Assembly: GCA_021152595.1 (NCBI GenBank)
Contig: JAGKVC010000176.1
Span: 1-6,404 of the forward strand
DNA: 6,404 nucleotides
Direction of reading: 5' to 3'
Source: Clostridia bacterium
Lineage (GTDB): Bacteria > Bacillota > Clostridia > Oscillospirales > Ruminococcaceae
Translations under genes and position numbers: made by a program
The notes under the pieces: generated by a model
Seen by the model: the letters and a program-made list of their open reading frames with translations, nothing else
Database searches by the model: none
What the model was told of the DNA's origin: nothing
Shown here: positions 1 to 5,623 of the stretch, in pieces
Numbering within the stretch: position 1 is the first letter of the stretch
How the letters are laid out: each line of letters opens with the position of its first letter

Positions 1-1
1 C

Positions 2-520
2 GGCAAGAAGTCAGTCGTTTGGCGGTGCCTGACCAGACTGAAGCAGAAGGATCAGTGCCATGCAAGAACGGTCAATGAGGAGACCTTGATTGAAGCATTC
101 CTTGACGCCCTCAATGAGATCGTCGGGAACAGTGACGATTACCTGACAAGGCTGAAAGAAAACCTTGAAACAGCGATCAACGAGGTACACCCGGAAAGTG
201 TCGCAGCACTGGCGGCGAAAATGGCAAAGCTGCAGCAGGAGCTGATCGACAGAACAGAGCGCCGTGAGAACTACGATGACATCACCGAGGAAATTCTGCG
301 GCTGCGTGAGCTGCAAGCACAGACAGCAATGGATGACAACGCAAAATCGGAACACAAGAAGCGCATCCGGGAACTGCTGAAATTTATAGAACGGCAGAAG
401 AGCAAGGTCTTGGTATTTGACGGCAGTCTTGTAAAGAAACTGCTTGAAAAAGTGACTGTATACGATGACTATCTGGAGTTCCGATTCAAGTCAGGTGTGA
501 CGGTCAGCGTGGAAAAGTGA
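2..520 (+). CDS. Large serine recombinase, C-terminal part (5' end outside window)
   Basis: An open frame runs from the left edge to a TGA at 518-520 and gives 172 residues. The first ATG-type start is internal, so the gene begins outside the window. The visible part has the usual layout of the C-terminal half of a large serine recombinase (Tn4451 TnpX / Tn5397 TndX type). First comes the end of a zinc ribbon (W7-R-C9, then C19 and an acidic NEETL segment), then a long charged helical region of coiled-coil type (about residues 40-125), then a compact tail (VTVYDDYLEFRFKSG). Such proteins catalyse site-specific integration and excision of mobile elements; the catalytic serine domain is not visible here. 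The gene converges on the minus-strand genes and is followed by a strong hairpin. Its last 30 bases are duplicated at 4672-4701. The class is fairly sure; which element it belongs to cannot be told. Confidence 0.88.
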   Translation, partial: GKKSVVWRCLTRLKQKDQCHARTVNEETLIEAFLDALNEIVGNSDDYLTRLKENLETAINEVHPESVAALAAKMAKLQQELIDRTERRENYDDITEEILRLRELQAQTAMDDNAKSEHKKRIRELLKFIERQKSKVLVFDGSLVKKLLEKVTVYDDYLEFRFKSGVTVSVEK

Positions 521-596
521 ATATAATGAAATGATCCCCCTCATCAGGCAGGAAGTTGAGACTTCTTGCTTGGTGAGGGGGATTTTTTGTTTTATG
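491..596 (+). repeat. Direct repeat copy A: recombinase 3' end plus terminator
   Basis: This 106-base stretch covers the last codons of the recombinase (SGVTVSVEK-stop), the short spacer and the hairpin terminator. It matches 4672-4774 in the same orientation. The first ~70 bases differ at only three positions. The hairpin loop differs more, and the T run is one base shorter in the other copy. The right half (564-591) also matches 2886-2913 with two differences. Confidence 0.9.
534..593. terminator. Strong hairpin terminator between convergent genes
   Basis: ATCCCCCTCA (534-543) pairs perfectly with TGAGGGGGAT (574-583). An inner stem extends it (GCAGGAAGT against ACTTCTTGC, one G-T pair), with a TGAG loop. 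Six T residues follow at 583-588, so it terminates the plus-strand recombinase. On the minus strand it lies just after the carbon-nitrogen hydrolase and could serve that gene too, though the T run there is broken. Confidence 0.9.
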
Positions 597-626
597 TGAA
601 GGCTCCGAAAAACGGAATTCATATTT

Positions 627-1424
627 TCATTCATACAAATCAGTTCTTCTAAGAGATGTGTATGGTTTACGCTGCCGTACGCTTAAAGCGTTCTGCAGAT
701 CGACTTCAGCGAACAACAATTCTTCTTTTCTTCCTGCAACGGCAGCCACGTCACCATTGTAATCGCTGACAACAGATTCCCCGGAAAATTCCATTTCACC
801 CTCCTTGCCAACACGATTACACATGGCTATATTCACGCTGTTCTGAAATGCCTGAATTCTAATTTCCCATTGGAAAAGCCGCGCTGGTTCTGTAGTCGTA
901 TTTGCTGTCGGCACCAGGATAAGCTCTGCTCCCTTCAGTGCCTCTGTCCTGATACTTTCCGGGTAATGGCGATCAAAACAGACTACAATACCTATCCTTC
1001 CAAGTTTTGTGTTAAACACAGAAAAGCCCTCCTCAGACGGAGTATAGTAGCTCTGTTCAAAAAACTTCTCGCACTGAGCGATATGCACCATCTTCTGATT
1101 TCCGATAATATCCCCGTTATCATCTATGAGAAGACTCATATCATATCTGTTTCCGTTTTCTTCAATATAGATATTTGGCGAAGCGAAAACTCCGTATCTT
1201 TGGCAGGCTTCACATATTCCTTTGACATACGGATGTTCCAATGTCATGACATAATCAGATACATCCATATCTGCATATTGGGGAAAGAAATACGTCAGCT
1301 GTATTTCGGGAAAGATCACTAGAGATGCACCTTTTTCTGCAGCCTCACGAATAAAGCCCACCGATTTCTGATAATTGGATTCCATTTTTTGATCCATTAT
1401 CATCTGTGCCAGCGCTATTTTCAT
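627..1424 (-). CDS. Carbon-nitrogen hydrolase (nitrilase superfamily amidase)
   Basis: A 265-aa single-domain protein of the usual length for the nitrilase/CN-hydrolase superfamily, which hydrolyses amides, carbamoyl compounds or nitriles through a Glu-Lys-Cys triad. The triad is visible: E40 in VIFPE, K111 in NQKMVH, and C149 in IGIVVCFDRHYPE, which is close to the family's usual CYD.RFPE. Possible substrates include N-carbamoyl compounds and omega-amides of keto acids (Nit2-like), but the sequence does not fix one. Its ATG overlaps the TGA of the upstream PLP enzyme (ATGA at 1421-1424), and an AGGAG ribosome site lies nine bases upstream inside that gene. The two are therefore almost certainly co-transcribed and translationally coupled. 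Its 3' end faces the recombinase terminator. No signal peptide is seen, so it should be cytoplasmic. The family call is firm; the substrate is not. Confidence 0.9.
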   Translation of the reverse strand: MKIALAQMIMDQKMESNYQKSVGFIREAAEKGASLVIFPEIQLTYFFPQYADMDVSDYVMTLEHPYVKGICEACQRYGVFASPNIYIEENGNRYDMSLLIDDNGDIIGNQKMVHIAQCEKFFEQSYYTPSEEGFSVFNTKLGRIGIVVCFDRHYPESIRTEALKGAELILVPTANTTTEPARLFQWEIRIQAFQNSVNIAMCNRVGKEGEMEFSGESVVSDYNGDVAAVAGRKEELLFAEVDLQNALSVRQRKPYTSLRRTDLYE

Positions 1425-2617
1425 AAGCCTATACTCCTAAACGCTTGATCCAGATCGGCTATAATGTCCTCCGGATCTTCTAATCCTACGCTGAAACGAA
1501 TAAACCCTTTTTTGAATTTCTCCGGGTACAGATCGATTCTTTCGTCATAGCTCGGTTGCGGAAAAATCAGGCTCTCATCGTGTCCAAGGGATACCGCAAA
1601 AGTCACTACTTTCAGAGCTGCGCAAAACTTCTCTACCGTCTTATCGTCCGTATTGACGCCAAAAGAGATCACGCCGCCGTAACCGTTTTTCATTTGCCGC
1701 TTTGCAAGCTCGTGTCCCGGATTGCTCGGAAGTCCCGGATAAGAGACAAAAGTTACATTATCCCGCTTTTCCAGCCACTCAGCTATTCTTTGTGAGGATT
1801 CGTTTATCCGCTGCATTCTAAGTGGAAAAGTAACAGAACCCCTGAATATCTGCCATGCGTTAAACGGACTGATAACAGATCCAACATTCACCTGTGCCTC
1901 ATAGCGAATGCGATCCATCGTTTCGAGATCATTGGAGATGATCGCACCTCCCTGGGCATCGCCGTGACCATTGATGAACTTGGTCAGCGCTTCTACTACA
2001 AAATCCGCTCCCAGTTCAAGCGGCTTCTGATTGTAAGGAGAGGCAAACGTGTTATCCACCGAAACGACAGCTCCGTTTTCATGGGCGATTTTTACAATCG
2101 CTTCGATATCCGTAACACCATTTGTAGGATTGTCAGGCGTTTCAATATGAACCAGCCTTGTACCGGGTGTTATGGCTTTTCTTACGGCATCAAGATCTGT
2201 CATGTCTACCATAACAGTTTCTACCCCAAACTTGCGATTGAATAATTCATGGAACATCCGATACACAGCCATATAGCTGACATTAGGATACACAACTCTG
2301 TCTCCTGTTTTAAGAAGTGTCCAAAACAAAGCATGCAGGGCACCAACTCCGCTGGCCAAGACAATCGCATCATCGGCATCATGCAGGGCCGCTATCTTTT
2401 CTTCAAGCCAGTGCTGGTTCGGATTACCGTTTCTCGAATACATGAGCAGATCAGTCGACGAGTAATTCACCTGTGACAGATCATCCGGCAGTTTATAGCT
2501 GTTTGCCATGTGAAGTGGCCTTCTTACCGCGCCTGTACCCTCATCGTAATCCGTTCCTGTATGGATTGCTTGTGTTGCTATGCCGTAATCCTTATATCTG
2601 TTTTCTTTCTTAGCCAT
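1421..2617 (-). CDS. PLP-dependent trans-sulfuration (Cys/Met metabolism) family enzyme
   Basis: A 398-aa full-length member of the Cys/Met metabolism PLP family (cystathionine gamma-synthase, cystathionine or methionine gamma-lyase, O-acyl-homoserine sulfhydrylase). Visible landmarks are Y60-S-R62 followed by NPN (normally Y.R..NPT, phosphate contact from the neighbouring subunit), an aromatic near Y115 that should stack on PLP, D188 in VDNTFASP (pyridine nitrogen), the Schiff-base lysine K213 in ALTKFINGHGD, and R374 in IRFSVGLEDPEDI (substrate carboxylate). The residue after Y115 is Met, where methionine gamma-lyases carry a typical Cys, so a dedicated methionine gamma-lyase is less likely. 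Synthase, lyase and sulfhydrylase cannot be separated by eye. The start is supported by a GAGGAGG ribosome site at 2627-2633. It lies 29 bases after a truncated Xre gene and overlaps the hydrolase by 4 nt. Confidence 0.92.
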   Translation of the reverse strand: MAKKENRYKDYGIATQAIHTGTDYDEGTGAVRRPLHMANSYKLPDDLSQVNYSSTDLLMYSRNGNPNQHWLEEKIAALHDADDAIVLASGVGALHALFWTLLKTGDRVVYPNVSYMAVYRMFHELFNRKFGVETVMVDMTDLDAVRKAITPGTRLVHIETPDNPTNGVTDIEAIVKIAHENGAVVSVDNTFASPYNQKPLELGADFVVEALTKFINGHGDAQGGAIISNDLETMDRIRYEAQVNVGSVISPFNAWQIFRGSVTFPLRMQRINESSQRIAEWLEKRDNVTFVSYPGLPSNPGHELAKRQMKNGYGGVISFGVNTDDKTVEKFCAALKVVTFAVSLGHDESLIFPQPSYDERIDLYPEKFKKGFIRFSVGLEDPEDIIADLDQAFRSIGL

Positions 2618-2646
2618 TTAATTTATCCTCCTCAAAAGCTCAGTGC

Positions 2647-2889
2647 CTATTTCATACGCTTTTTAAGTTCTTCCGGGAAAACAGTATCATGTCTTTTTTG
2701 CTTTGCCGCCGGATTAAACATTGTCCAGTTTTTTTTCTTCACATAGGTCAACTCGACATCGTATCCCAGCTTTTCCATAAGCTGCAGGAATGTCTTATTG
2801 ACGATCTTTTCGTTATTTCTGATCAGCCGACTCACATATGGCGCAGAGGTGCCAATCTCCTCGGTAAGCTTCGCCTGGGTGATGCTCCT
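2647..2889 (-). pseudogene. Xre/Cro-C1-type HTH regulator, 5'-truncated
   Basis: The frame ends with TAG at 2647-2649 and reads back through about 79 residues. SITQAKLTEEIGTSAPYVSR is the helix-turn-helix of an Xre-family DNA-binding protein. It is followed by FLQLMEKLGYDVELTYVKK, the usual end of the HTH_3 fold, and a basic tail. The first helix and the start codon are missing. At 2886 the homology stops and the sequence becomes the right half of the recombinase terminator. The only standard start left is GTG at 2835, which falls inside the recognition helix and would give a 62-aa fragment without a complete HTH. Read further upstream, the frame runs into AT-rich junk and a stop near 2928. 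It was probably the local regulator of the PLP enzyme and hydrolase that follow it. An unusual start (ATT) within the junction cannot be fully excluded. Confidence 0.75.
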
Positions 2890-2913
2890 GCCTGGTGAGG
2901 GGGATTTTTTGTT
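2886..2913 (+). repeat. Partial copy B: right half of the recombinase terminator
   Basis: These 28 bases match 564-591 with two differences, and the last 21 (2893-2913) are identical, including GGTGAGGGGGAT and the T6 run. The left arm of the hairpin and the recombinase coding end are absent. Instead the sequence continues leftwards into the truncated Xre gene. This is a rearrangement junction; without its left arm it should no longer terminate transcription well. Confidence 0.82.
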
Positions 2914-2976
2914 AATCCAGTCGATTCACTATTGCGTGTACATGGGAGTCTGGCCTTTCAATTTTACTGAAAACCT

Positions 2977-3447
2977 TTATTCCCACCCCTTGCAAACATC
3001 GCACCATCCGACGGCATCGGAAGCCTGTTCCAGCTCGTCCGGTGTCAGCTTTACAGAGGTAAATTCATTGCCGGCTGACGGATGAATGACAGAAAAACGT
3101 TTCATCGAAACATCAAGCCATACCGGAATACCGCTCGGAACAGCAAACGGACATACACCACCCGGTATGAAGCCTGTCATTTCTTCTACACGGTCTCTCG
3201 GAACCATGCTTGGCTTTGTATGAAACTGTGCTTTGAATTTCGAGCAGTTCACACGGCCGTCGCCTGCCATTACAACAATGACGGGCTGATCATTCACGAG
3301 AAAAGACAGCGTTTTTGCGATCTCTGCTTCAGAGCAGCCAAGCTGTATCGCAGCGTGTTCAACAGTATCTATCGTTTCTGTGTGATCTATGACTCTGTCT
3401 GCGAAGCCCTTTTCGCTTAGCCATTCAAATACTTTTTCGTTTCTCAT
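2977..3447 (-). CDS. YbaK/EbsC-family aminoacyl-tRNA editing-domain protein
   Basis: A 156-aa stand-alone member of the YbaK/EbsC (ProX/INS) family, the usual length. Known relatives hydrolyse misacylated tRNAs, such as Cys- or Ala-tRNA(Pro), in trans. Visible family signatures are the conserved lysine K45 in IAKTLSFLV, the glycine-rich loop F93-IPGGVCPF, the D112 strand (WLDVSMKRF) and SAGNEFTSVKLTPDEL (124-138). The C-terminus has a CDVC pair (149, 152), which is not part of the core fold. The start is supported by TTGGAG seven bases upstream. It is the last gene of the HD / C4 / C4 / YbaK operon, 17 nt after the preceding mini-protein. No convincing terminator follows it before the damaged copy B at 2886-2913, so transcripts may continue into the genes below. 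The family is firm; tRNA specificity is unknown. Confidence 0.88.
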   Translation of the reverse strand: MRNEKVFEWLSEKGFADRVIDHTETIDTVEHAAIQLGCSEAEIAKTLSFLVNDQPVIVVMAGDGRVNCSKFKAQFHTKPSMVPRDRVEEMTGFIPGGVCPFAVPSGIPVWLDVSMKRFSVIHPSAGNEFTSVKLTPDELEQASDAVGWCDVCKGWE

Positions 3448-3464
3448 ATTATTTCTCCAACATA

Positions 3465-3662
3465 TTATTTGTAATCCGCAGATACTTCCTCAAATGATCT
3501 CTCTCCACGAATATATGCTTCATATGCGACTTCTGCGTCTTTGCCGTGAAATACAGTACAGATTCCGCACATATCGCAGTCTGCAATACATGGGTATCTG
3601 TTTTTTATATAGTTCCGGCGTTCTTCGGCAGTAGAATTCATAATATCAGGTGCCGCTGTCAT
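3465..3662 (-). CDS. Four-cysteine mini-protein (65 aa), paralogue of upstream neighbour
   Basis: A small soluble protein with a CxxxCxxCxxC cluster (C25, C29, C32, C35) that suggests binding of a metal or Fe-S cluster. It shares its whole plan with the 74-aa gene just upstream: a T.EER..II/IK helix, the cysteine cluster, then Y..YI.G.R....E....Y. The two are paralogues, or a split pair of one family. Similar small proteins are common in Clostridia, where I recall some carrying a misleading PurH label; nothing here resembles the real AICAR transformylase. A GAGGTG ribosome site precedes the ATG by seven bases and overlaps the stop of the upstream gene (11 nt apart), so translation is probably coupled. 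No function is assigned. Confidence 0.82.
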   Translation of the reverse strand: MTAAPDIMNSTAEERRNYIKNRYPCIADCDMCGICTVFHGKDAEVAYEAYIRGERSFEEVSADYK

Positions 3663-3673
3663 ATCATGTCACC

Positions 3674-3898
3674 TCATTTGATCATACGATTCTGGCGGTA
3701 TTGCTCCATATAGGTCATATTGATCTCGCTGATCTCGCGTTTGCCGTCAATGTAATCCTGATAGATGCCGAACGGGCTTCCTCCGCCCAGCCAGCATGAC
3801 GAACAGTTTTCACAGCCACCGCCGCCGCAGTCCAGCGACTCCCTGATGATCTGTTCACGCTCTTCACGAGTGGTATCCTTGATTGAAATAGATTTCAT
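3674..3898 (-). CDS. Four-cysteine mini-protein (74 aa)
   Basis: A 74-aa protein with a short N-terminal helix (TREEREQIIRESL), a glycine-rich cysteine cluster CxxxxCxxCxxC (C24, C29, C32, C35), a GGGSPFGIY linker, and a C-terminal YIDGKREISEIN segment. It looks like a small metal or Fe-S binding protein. It lacks a signal peptide and membrane segments. AAAGGAGG lies eight bases before the ATG, a strong ribosome site. It sits 31 nt after the HD hydrolase and 11 nt before its 65-aa paralogue, both in the same orientation. This is one of the clostridial families sometimes mislabelled as PurH; I do not assign a function. The gene itself is well supported by its site, spacing and the similarity to its neighbour. 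Confidence 0.84.
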   Translation of the reverse strand: MKSISIKDTTREEREQIIRESLDCGGGGCENCSSCWLGGGSPFGIYQDYIDGKREISEINMTYMEQYRQNRMIK

Positions 3899-3929
3899 AA
3901 AAACAGCCTCCTTTCACGGTTTCATGTGA

Positions 3930-4517
3930 TTAAGCCATTTCTGCATTGATCGTGTCTTCACACGCTGCCATTGCCTTCAGCGTCATATCGAGCAGCTTGT
4001 CAAGCTCCCAGCCAAGCTGATTTGCACCGCGCTCAATCACTTCACGCGAACATCCTGCCGCAAAGCCTTTGCTCTTATACTTCTTTTTCAGCGATTTCAG
4101 TTCCATGTCCTTTGTGCTTTTGGAAGGGCGCATCAGAGCGGCAGCCCAGATCAGACCGGTCAGTTCGTCCGCTGCAAACAGCACCTTTTCCATTTCATGA
4201 ATCGGCTCGACATCTATTGTTACGCCGCAGCCTACTGTGATTCCGTAGCCATGTGAACAGACGGAATGGATGATGTCATCGCTGACACCGCCTTCTCTCA
4301 GCAGTTCCGGCGCTTTCAGACAATGCTCCTCCGGATACAGCTCAAAATCAATATCGTGCAGCAGTCCGACAATGCCCCAGTGTTCGGCTTCATCGCCATA
4401 ACCGAGTTCATCCGCATACCACTTCATGACTGCTTCCACAGTGAGGGCGTGCTGAATATGGAACGGATCCTGATTGTATTTTTTCAGCAGAGCAAATGCA
4501 TTCTCTCTTGTTATCAT
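3930..4517 (-). CDS. HD-domain metal-dependent hydrolase
   Basis: A 195-aa HD-superfamily protein, first gene of its operon. Metal-binding residues of the fold can be followed: H23 (IQHALTVE), the H54-D55 pair in GLLHDIDFE, H65, H84/H89 (HSVCSHGYG) and D117 in FAADELTGL. This layout matches small stand-alone HDIG-type phosphohydrolases of Bacillota, which act on nucleotides or other phosphoesters; there is no GGDEF or sensor domain. The C-terminal ~60 residues (KSLKKKYKSKGFAAGCSREV and onward) form a helical extension typical of this subgroup. The start is fixed by GGAGGAG (4524-4530) six bases upstream. Transcription probably starts from the promoter at 4643-4671, leaving a leader of about 115 nt. 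The family is sure; the substrate is unknown. Confidence 0.9.
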   Translation of the reverse strand: MITRENAFALLKKYNQDPFHIQHALTVEAVMKWYADELGYGDEAEHWGIVGLLHDIDFELYPEEHCLKAPELLREGGVSDDIIHSVCSHGYGITVGCGVTIDVEPIHEMEKVLFAADELTGLIWAAALMRPSKSTKDMELKSLKKKYKSKGFAAGCSREVIERGANQLGWELDKLLDMTLKAMAACEDTINAEMA

Positions 4518-4642
4518 TTATATCTCCTCCAAAGATATCTAATTACACATTGTGAATATGATCATGACCACAGCATGCCAATGCAAGATGCGTTATTGTG
4601 AAAAACAGACGGCTATTACACTATACATATAGGTCTGATATG

Positions 4643-4671
4643 ATTATATCACAACATTGCGTGATTGTCAA
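4643..4671 (-). promoter_or_regulatory. Near-perfect sigma-A promoter of the HD/C4/C4/YbaK operon
   Basis: On the minus strand TTGACA (4666-4671) and TATAAT (4643-4648) are both exact consensus hexamers with a 17-base spacer. An inverted repeat TGATAT-gatt-ATATCA (4636-4651) overlaps the -10 box and could be an operator. The -35 box ends at 4671, one base before the recombinase-derived repeat begins at 4672. Confidence 0.85.
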
Positions 4672-4774
4672 TCCGGTGTGACGGTCAGCGTGGAAAAGTG
4701 AATATTATGATATGATCCCCCTCATCAGGCAGGAAGTTGTGTTCCTACTTGGTGAGGGGGATTTTTGTTTTATG
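4672..4774 (+). repeat. Direct repeat copy C: remnant of a recombinase 3' end plus terminator
   Basis: This 103-base stretch carries only the last ten or so codons of a recombinase like the one at 2-520 (in frame to the same TGA at 4699-4701), then the same spacer and hairpin. The rest of that recombinase gene is missing; the sequence to the left is the HD operon promoter. Differences from copy A are three substitutions before the hairpin, a reshaped loop and one T fewer. It is therefore a diverged relative and not a recent duplicate. Confidence 0.88.
4715..4770. terminator. Hairpin terminator in copy C
   Basis: ATCCCCCTCA (4715-4724) pairs with TGAGGGGGAT (4753-4762), followed by TTTTT to 4766 on the plus strand. 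An inner GGAA/TTCC stem is kept although the loop differs from copy A. No plus-strand gene now feeds it. In practice it probably closes the minus-strand PIN-like gene, whose stop codon (4770-4772) abuts it. Confidence 0.8.
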
Positions 4775-5609
4775 GTAAGTCTTTCAGAAGAGGCTGAAAC
4801 TGCTTTATTATCTTACTAACATTTTCTCCGGGAAGAATTTTACATAGTTCACTATTAACCTGCTGACGTGTAGTAGCGTTCACTAAGATACTAATGATTT
4901 TTTCACGTTTCTCTTTGTATACGCCTTTTTTGAAATGCTGCCCATATACTGATCTGAACTGTGCTTCCCGTTTCTTTTTATCAACTTTTGGTTTTGCTTT
5001 CGTAGAGGGGAGATTTTTTATAAATTCTTTGAATGCTTTATATAATGCTGGAATGTCGCTGCTTGGTATTAGTTTAGTCAACTCCGTATTGAGTGATTGC
5101 TTATCTTGGGAATTGAGTAGTAAAGCGATAATGGCTTCTTTTTTTGCAGCATATGGTGATTTATTGAATTTTTGACCGAAAAGTGTCCGAATCTGTGCTT
5201 CTTTTGTTGTGGGAGCGCTTACTTTTGTGTTGGTCTGTTTCTTGACAGTTGTTCCTTGAAGCTTCTTTTTTCGTGCAACAGAAATGCTGAGTTCTTTTTT
5301 CCAGAATTTTATAACATTATCGAAATCCGTATCGTTGCTGATAATTACAATATTACATTTTGATATTCCTGCCAAGTATCCCAGATAGGAGCCTATGTGT
5401 ATATCCGCCGATTGTTTTCCAGCGGGTATTTCAATCATTTTCAGTTCAGCAGCGCCATGATTAGCAATCTCAGCCATATCAATTTTACGAGCGTTCTGAG
5501 TAAAGAAAATGATAATATGTTCAGAAGCTGTCATATTCTTACAGCCTGAAAGGCCATTGCTGCCTACATTTTCATAATCTACTAAGTAATATGTGTCTAT
5601 TCTAATCAC
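4770..5609 (-). CDS. PIN-like (NYN-type) nuclease protein with duplicated C-terminal module
   Basis: A 279-aa soluble protein. Residues 7-105 have the look of a PIN/NYN-type nuclease domain: YYLVDYENVG gives D11 and E13, D69 lies in KQSADIHIG, and VIISNDTDFDNVI gives D93 and D95. Together these make the acidic metal site expected of a ribonuclease. A basic, low-complexity linker (113-135) follows. Then two copies of a ~65-residue module occur at 137-201 and 215-279, about 40% identical by eye, sharing EAQ.R...GQ.F.K..Y, N.EL.K..P and K.LP. The start is uncertain: GTG at 5609 directly abuts AGAAG, while ATA three codons later stands eight bases after AAGG. Both precede the catalytic strand. 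It is AT-richer than its left neighbours, which suggests transfer. Target RNA and role are unknown; RNA decay, toxin or defence functions are possible. Confidence 0.82.
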   Translation of the reverse strand: MIRIDTYYLVDYENVGSNGLSGCKNMTASEHIIIFFTQNARKIDMAEIANHGAAELKMIEIPAGKQSADIHIGSYLGYLAGISKCNIVIISNDTDFDNVIKFWKKELSISVARKKKLQGTTVKKQTNTKVSAPTTKEAQIRTLFGQKFNKSPYAAKKEAIIALLLNSQDKQSLNTELTKLIPSSDIPALYKAFKEFIKNLPSTKAKPKVDKKKREAQFRSVYGQHFKKGVYKEKREKIISILVNATTRQQVNSELCKILPGENVSKIIKQFQPLLKDLP

Positions 5610-5617
5610 CTTCTTTT
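5597..5617 (-). promoter_or_regulatory. Ribosome binding site and ambiguous start of the PIN-like gene
   Basis: On the minus strand AAGGTGAT, a good match to the anti-SD, overlaps the nominal GTG start. In-frame codons from there are GTG ATT AGA ATA GAC, and a TAA stop lies three codons upstream of GTG. With normal spacing the ribosome would start at ATA (5598-5600), giving M-DTYYLVDYEN. No ATG is available before the catalytic strand. Confidence 0.5.
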
Positions 5618-5623
5618 ATGTGC

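Noticed and set aside
870..1322. 150-aa plus-strand open frame inside the carbon-nitrogen hydrolase gene
   Set aside because: It is the antisense shadow of a gene with an intact catalytic triad and has no recognisable protein features.
2689..3085. Plus-strand open frames crossing the Xre break and the YbaK 3' end
   Set aside because: Both cross a rearrangement junction and antisense coding sequence; no ribosome site or domain.
3674..3898. Purine biosynthesis PurH label
   Set aside because: The real enzyme is over 500 residues with transformylase and cyclohydrolase domains; this 74-aa Cys4 protein shares none of that.
4543..4581. Cys/His-rich micro-ORF in the HD operon leader (TTG start, MACCGHDHIHNV)
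   Set aside because: No ribosome site, non-ATG start and only 12 residues; the metal-ligand-like look is probably chance.
4529..4640. Riboswitch in the ~115-nt leader of the HD operon
   Set aside because: No conserved riboswitch core and no terminator hairpin could be recognised by eye.
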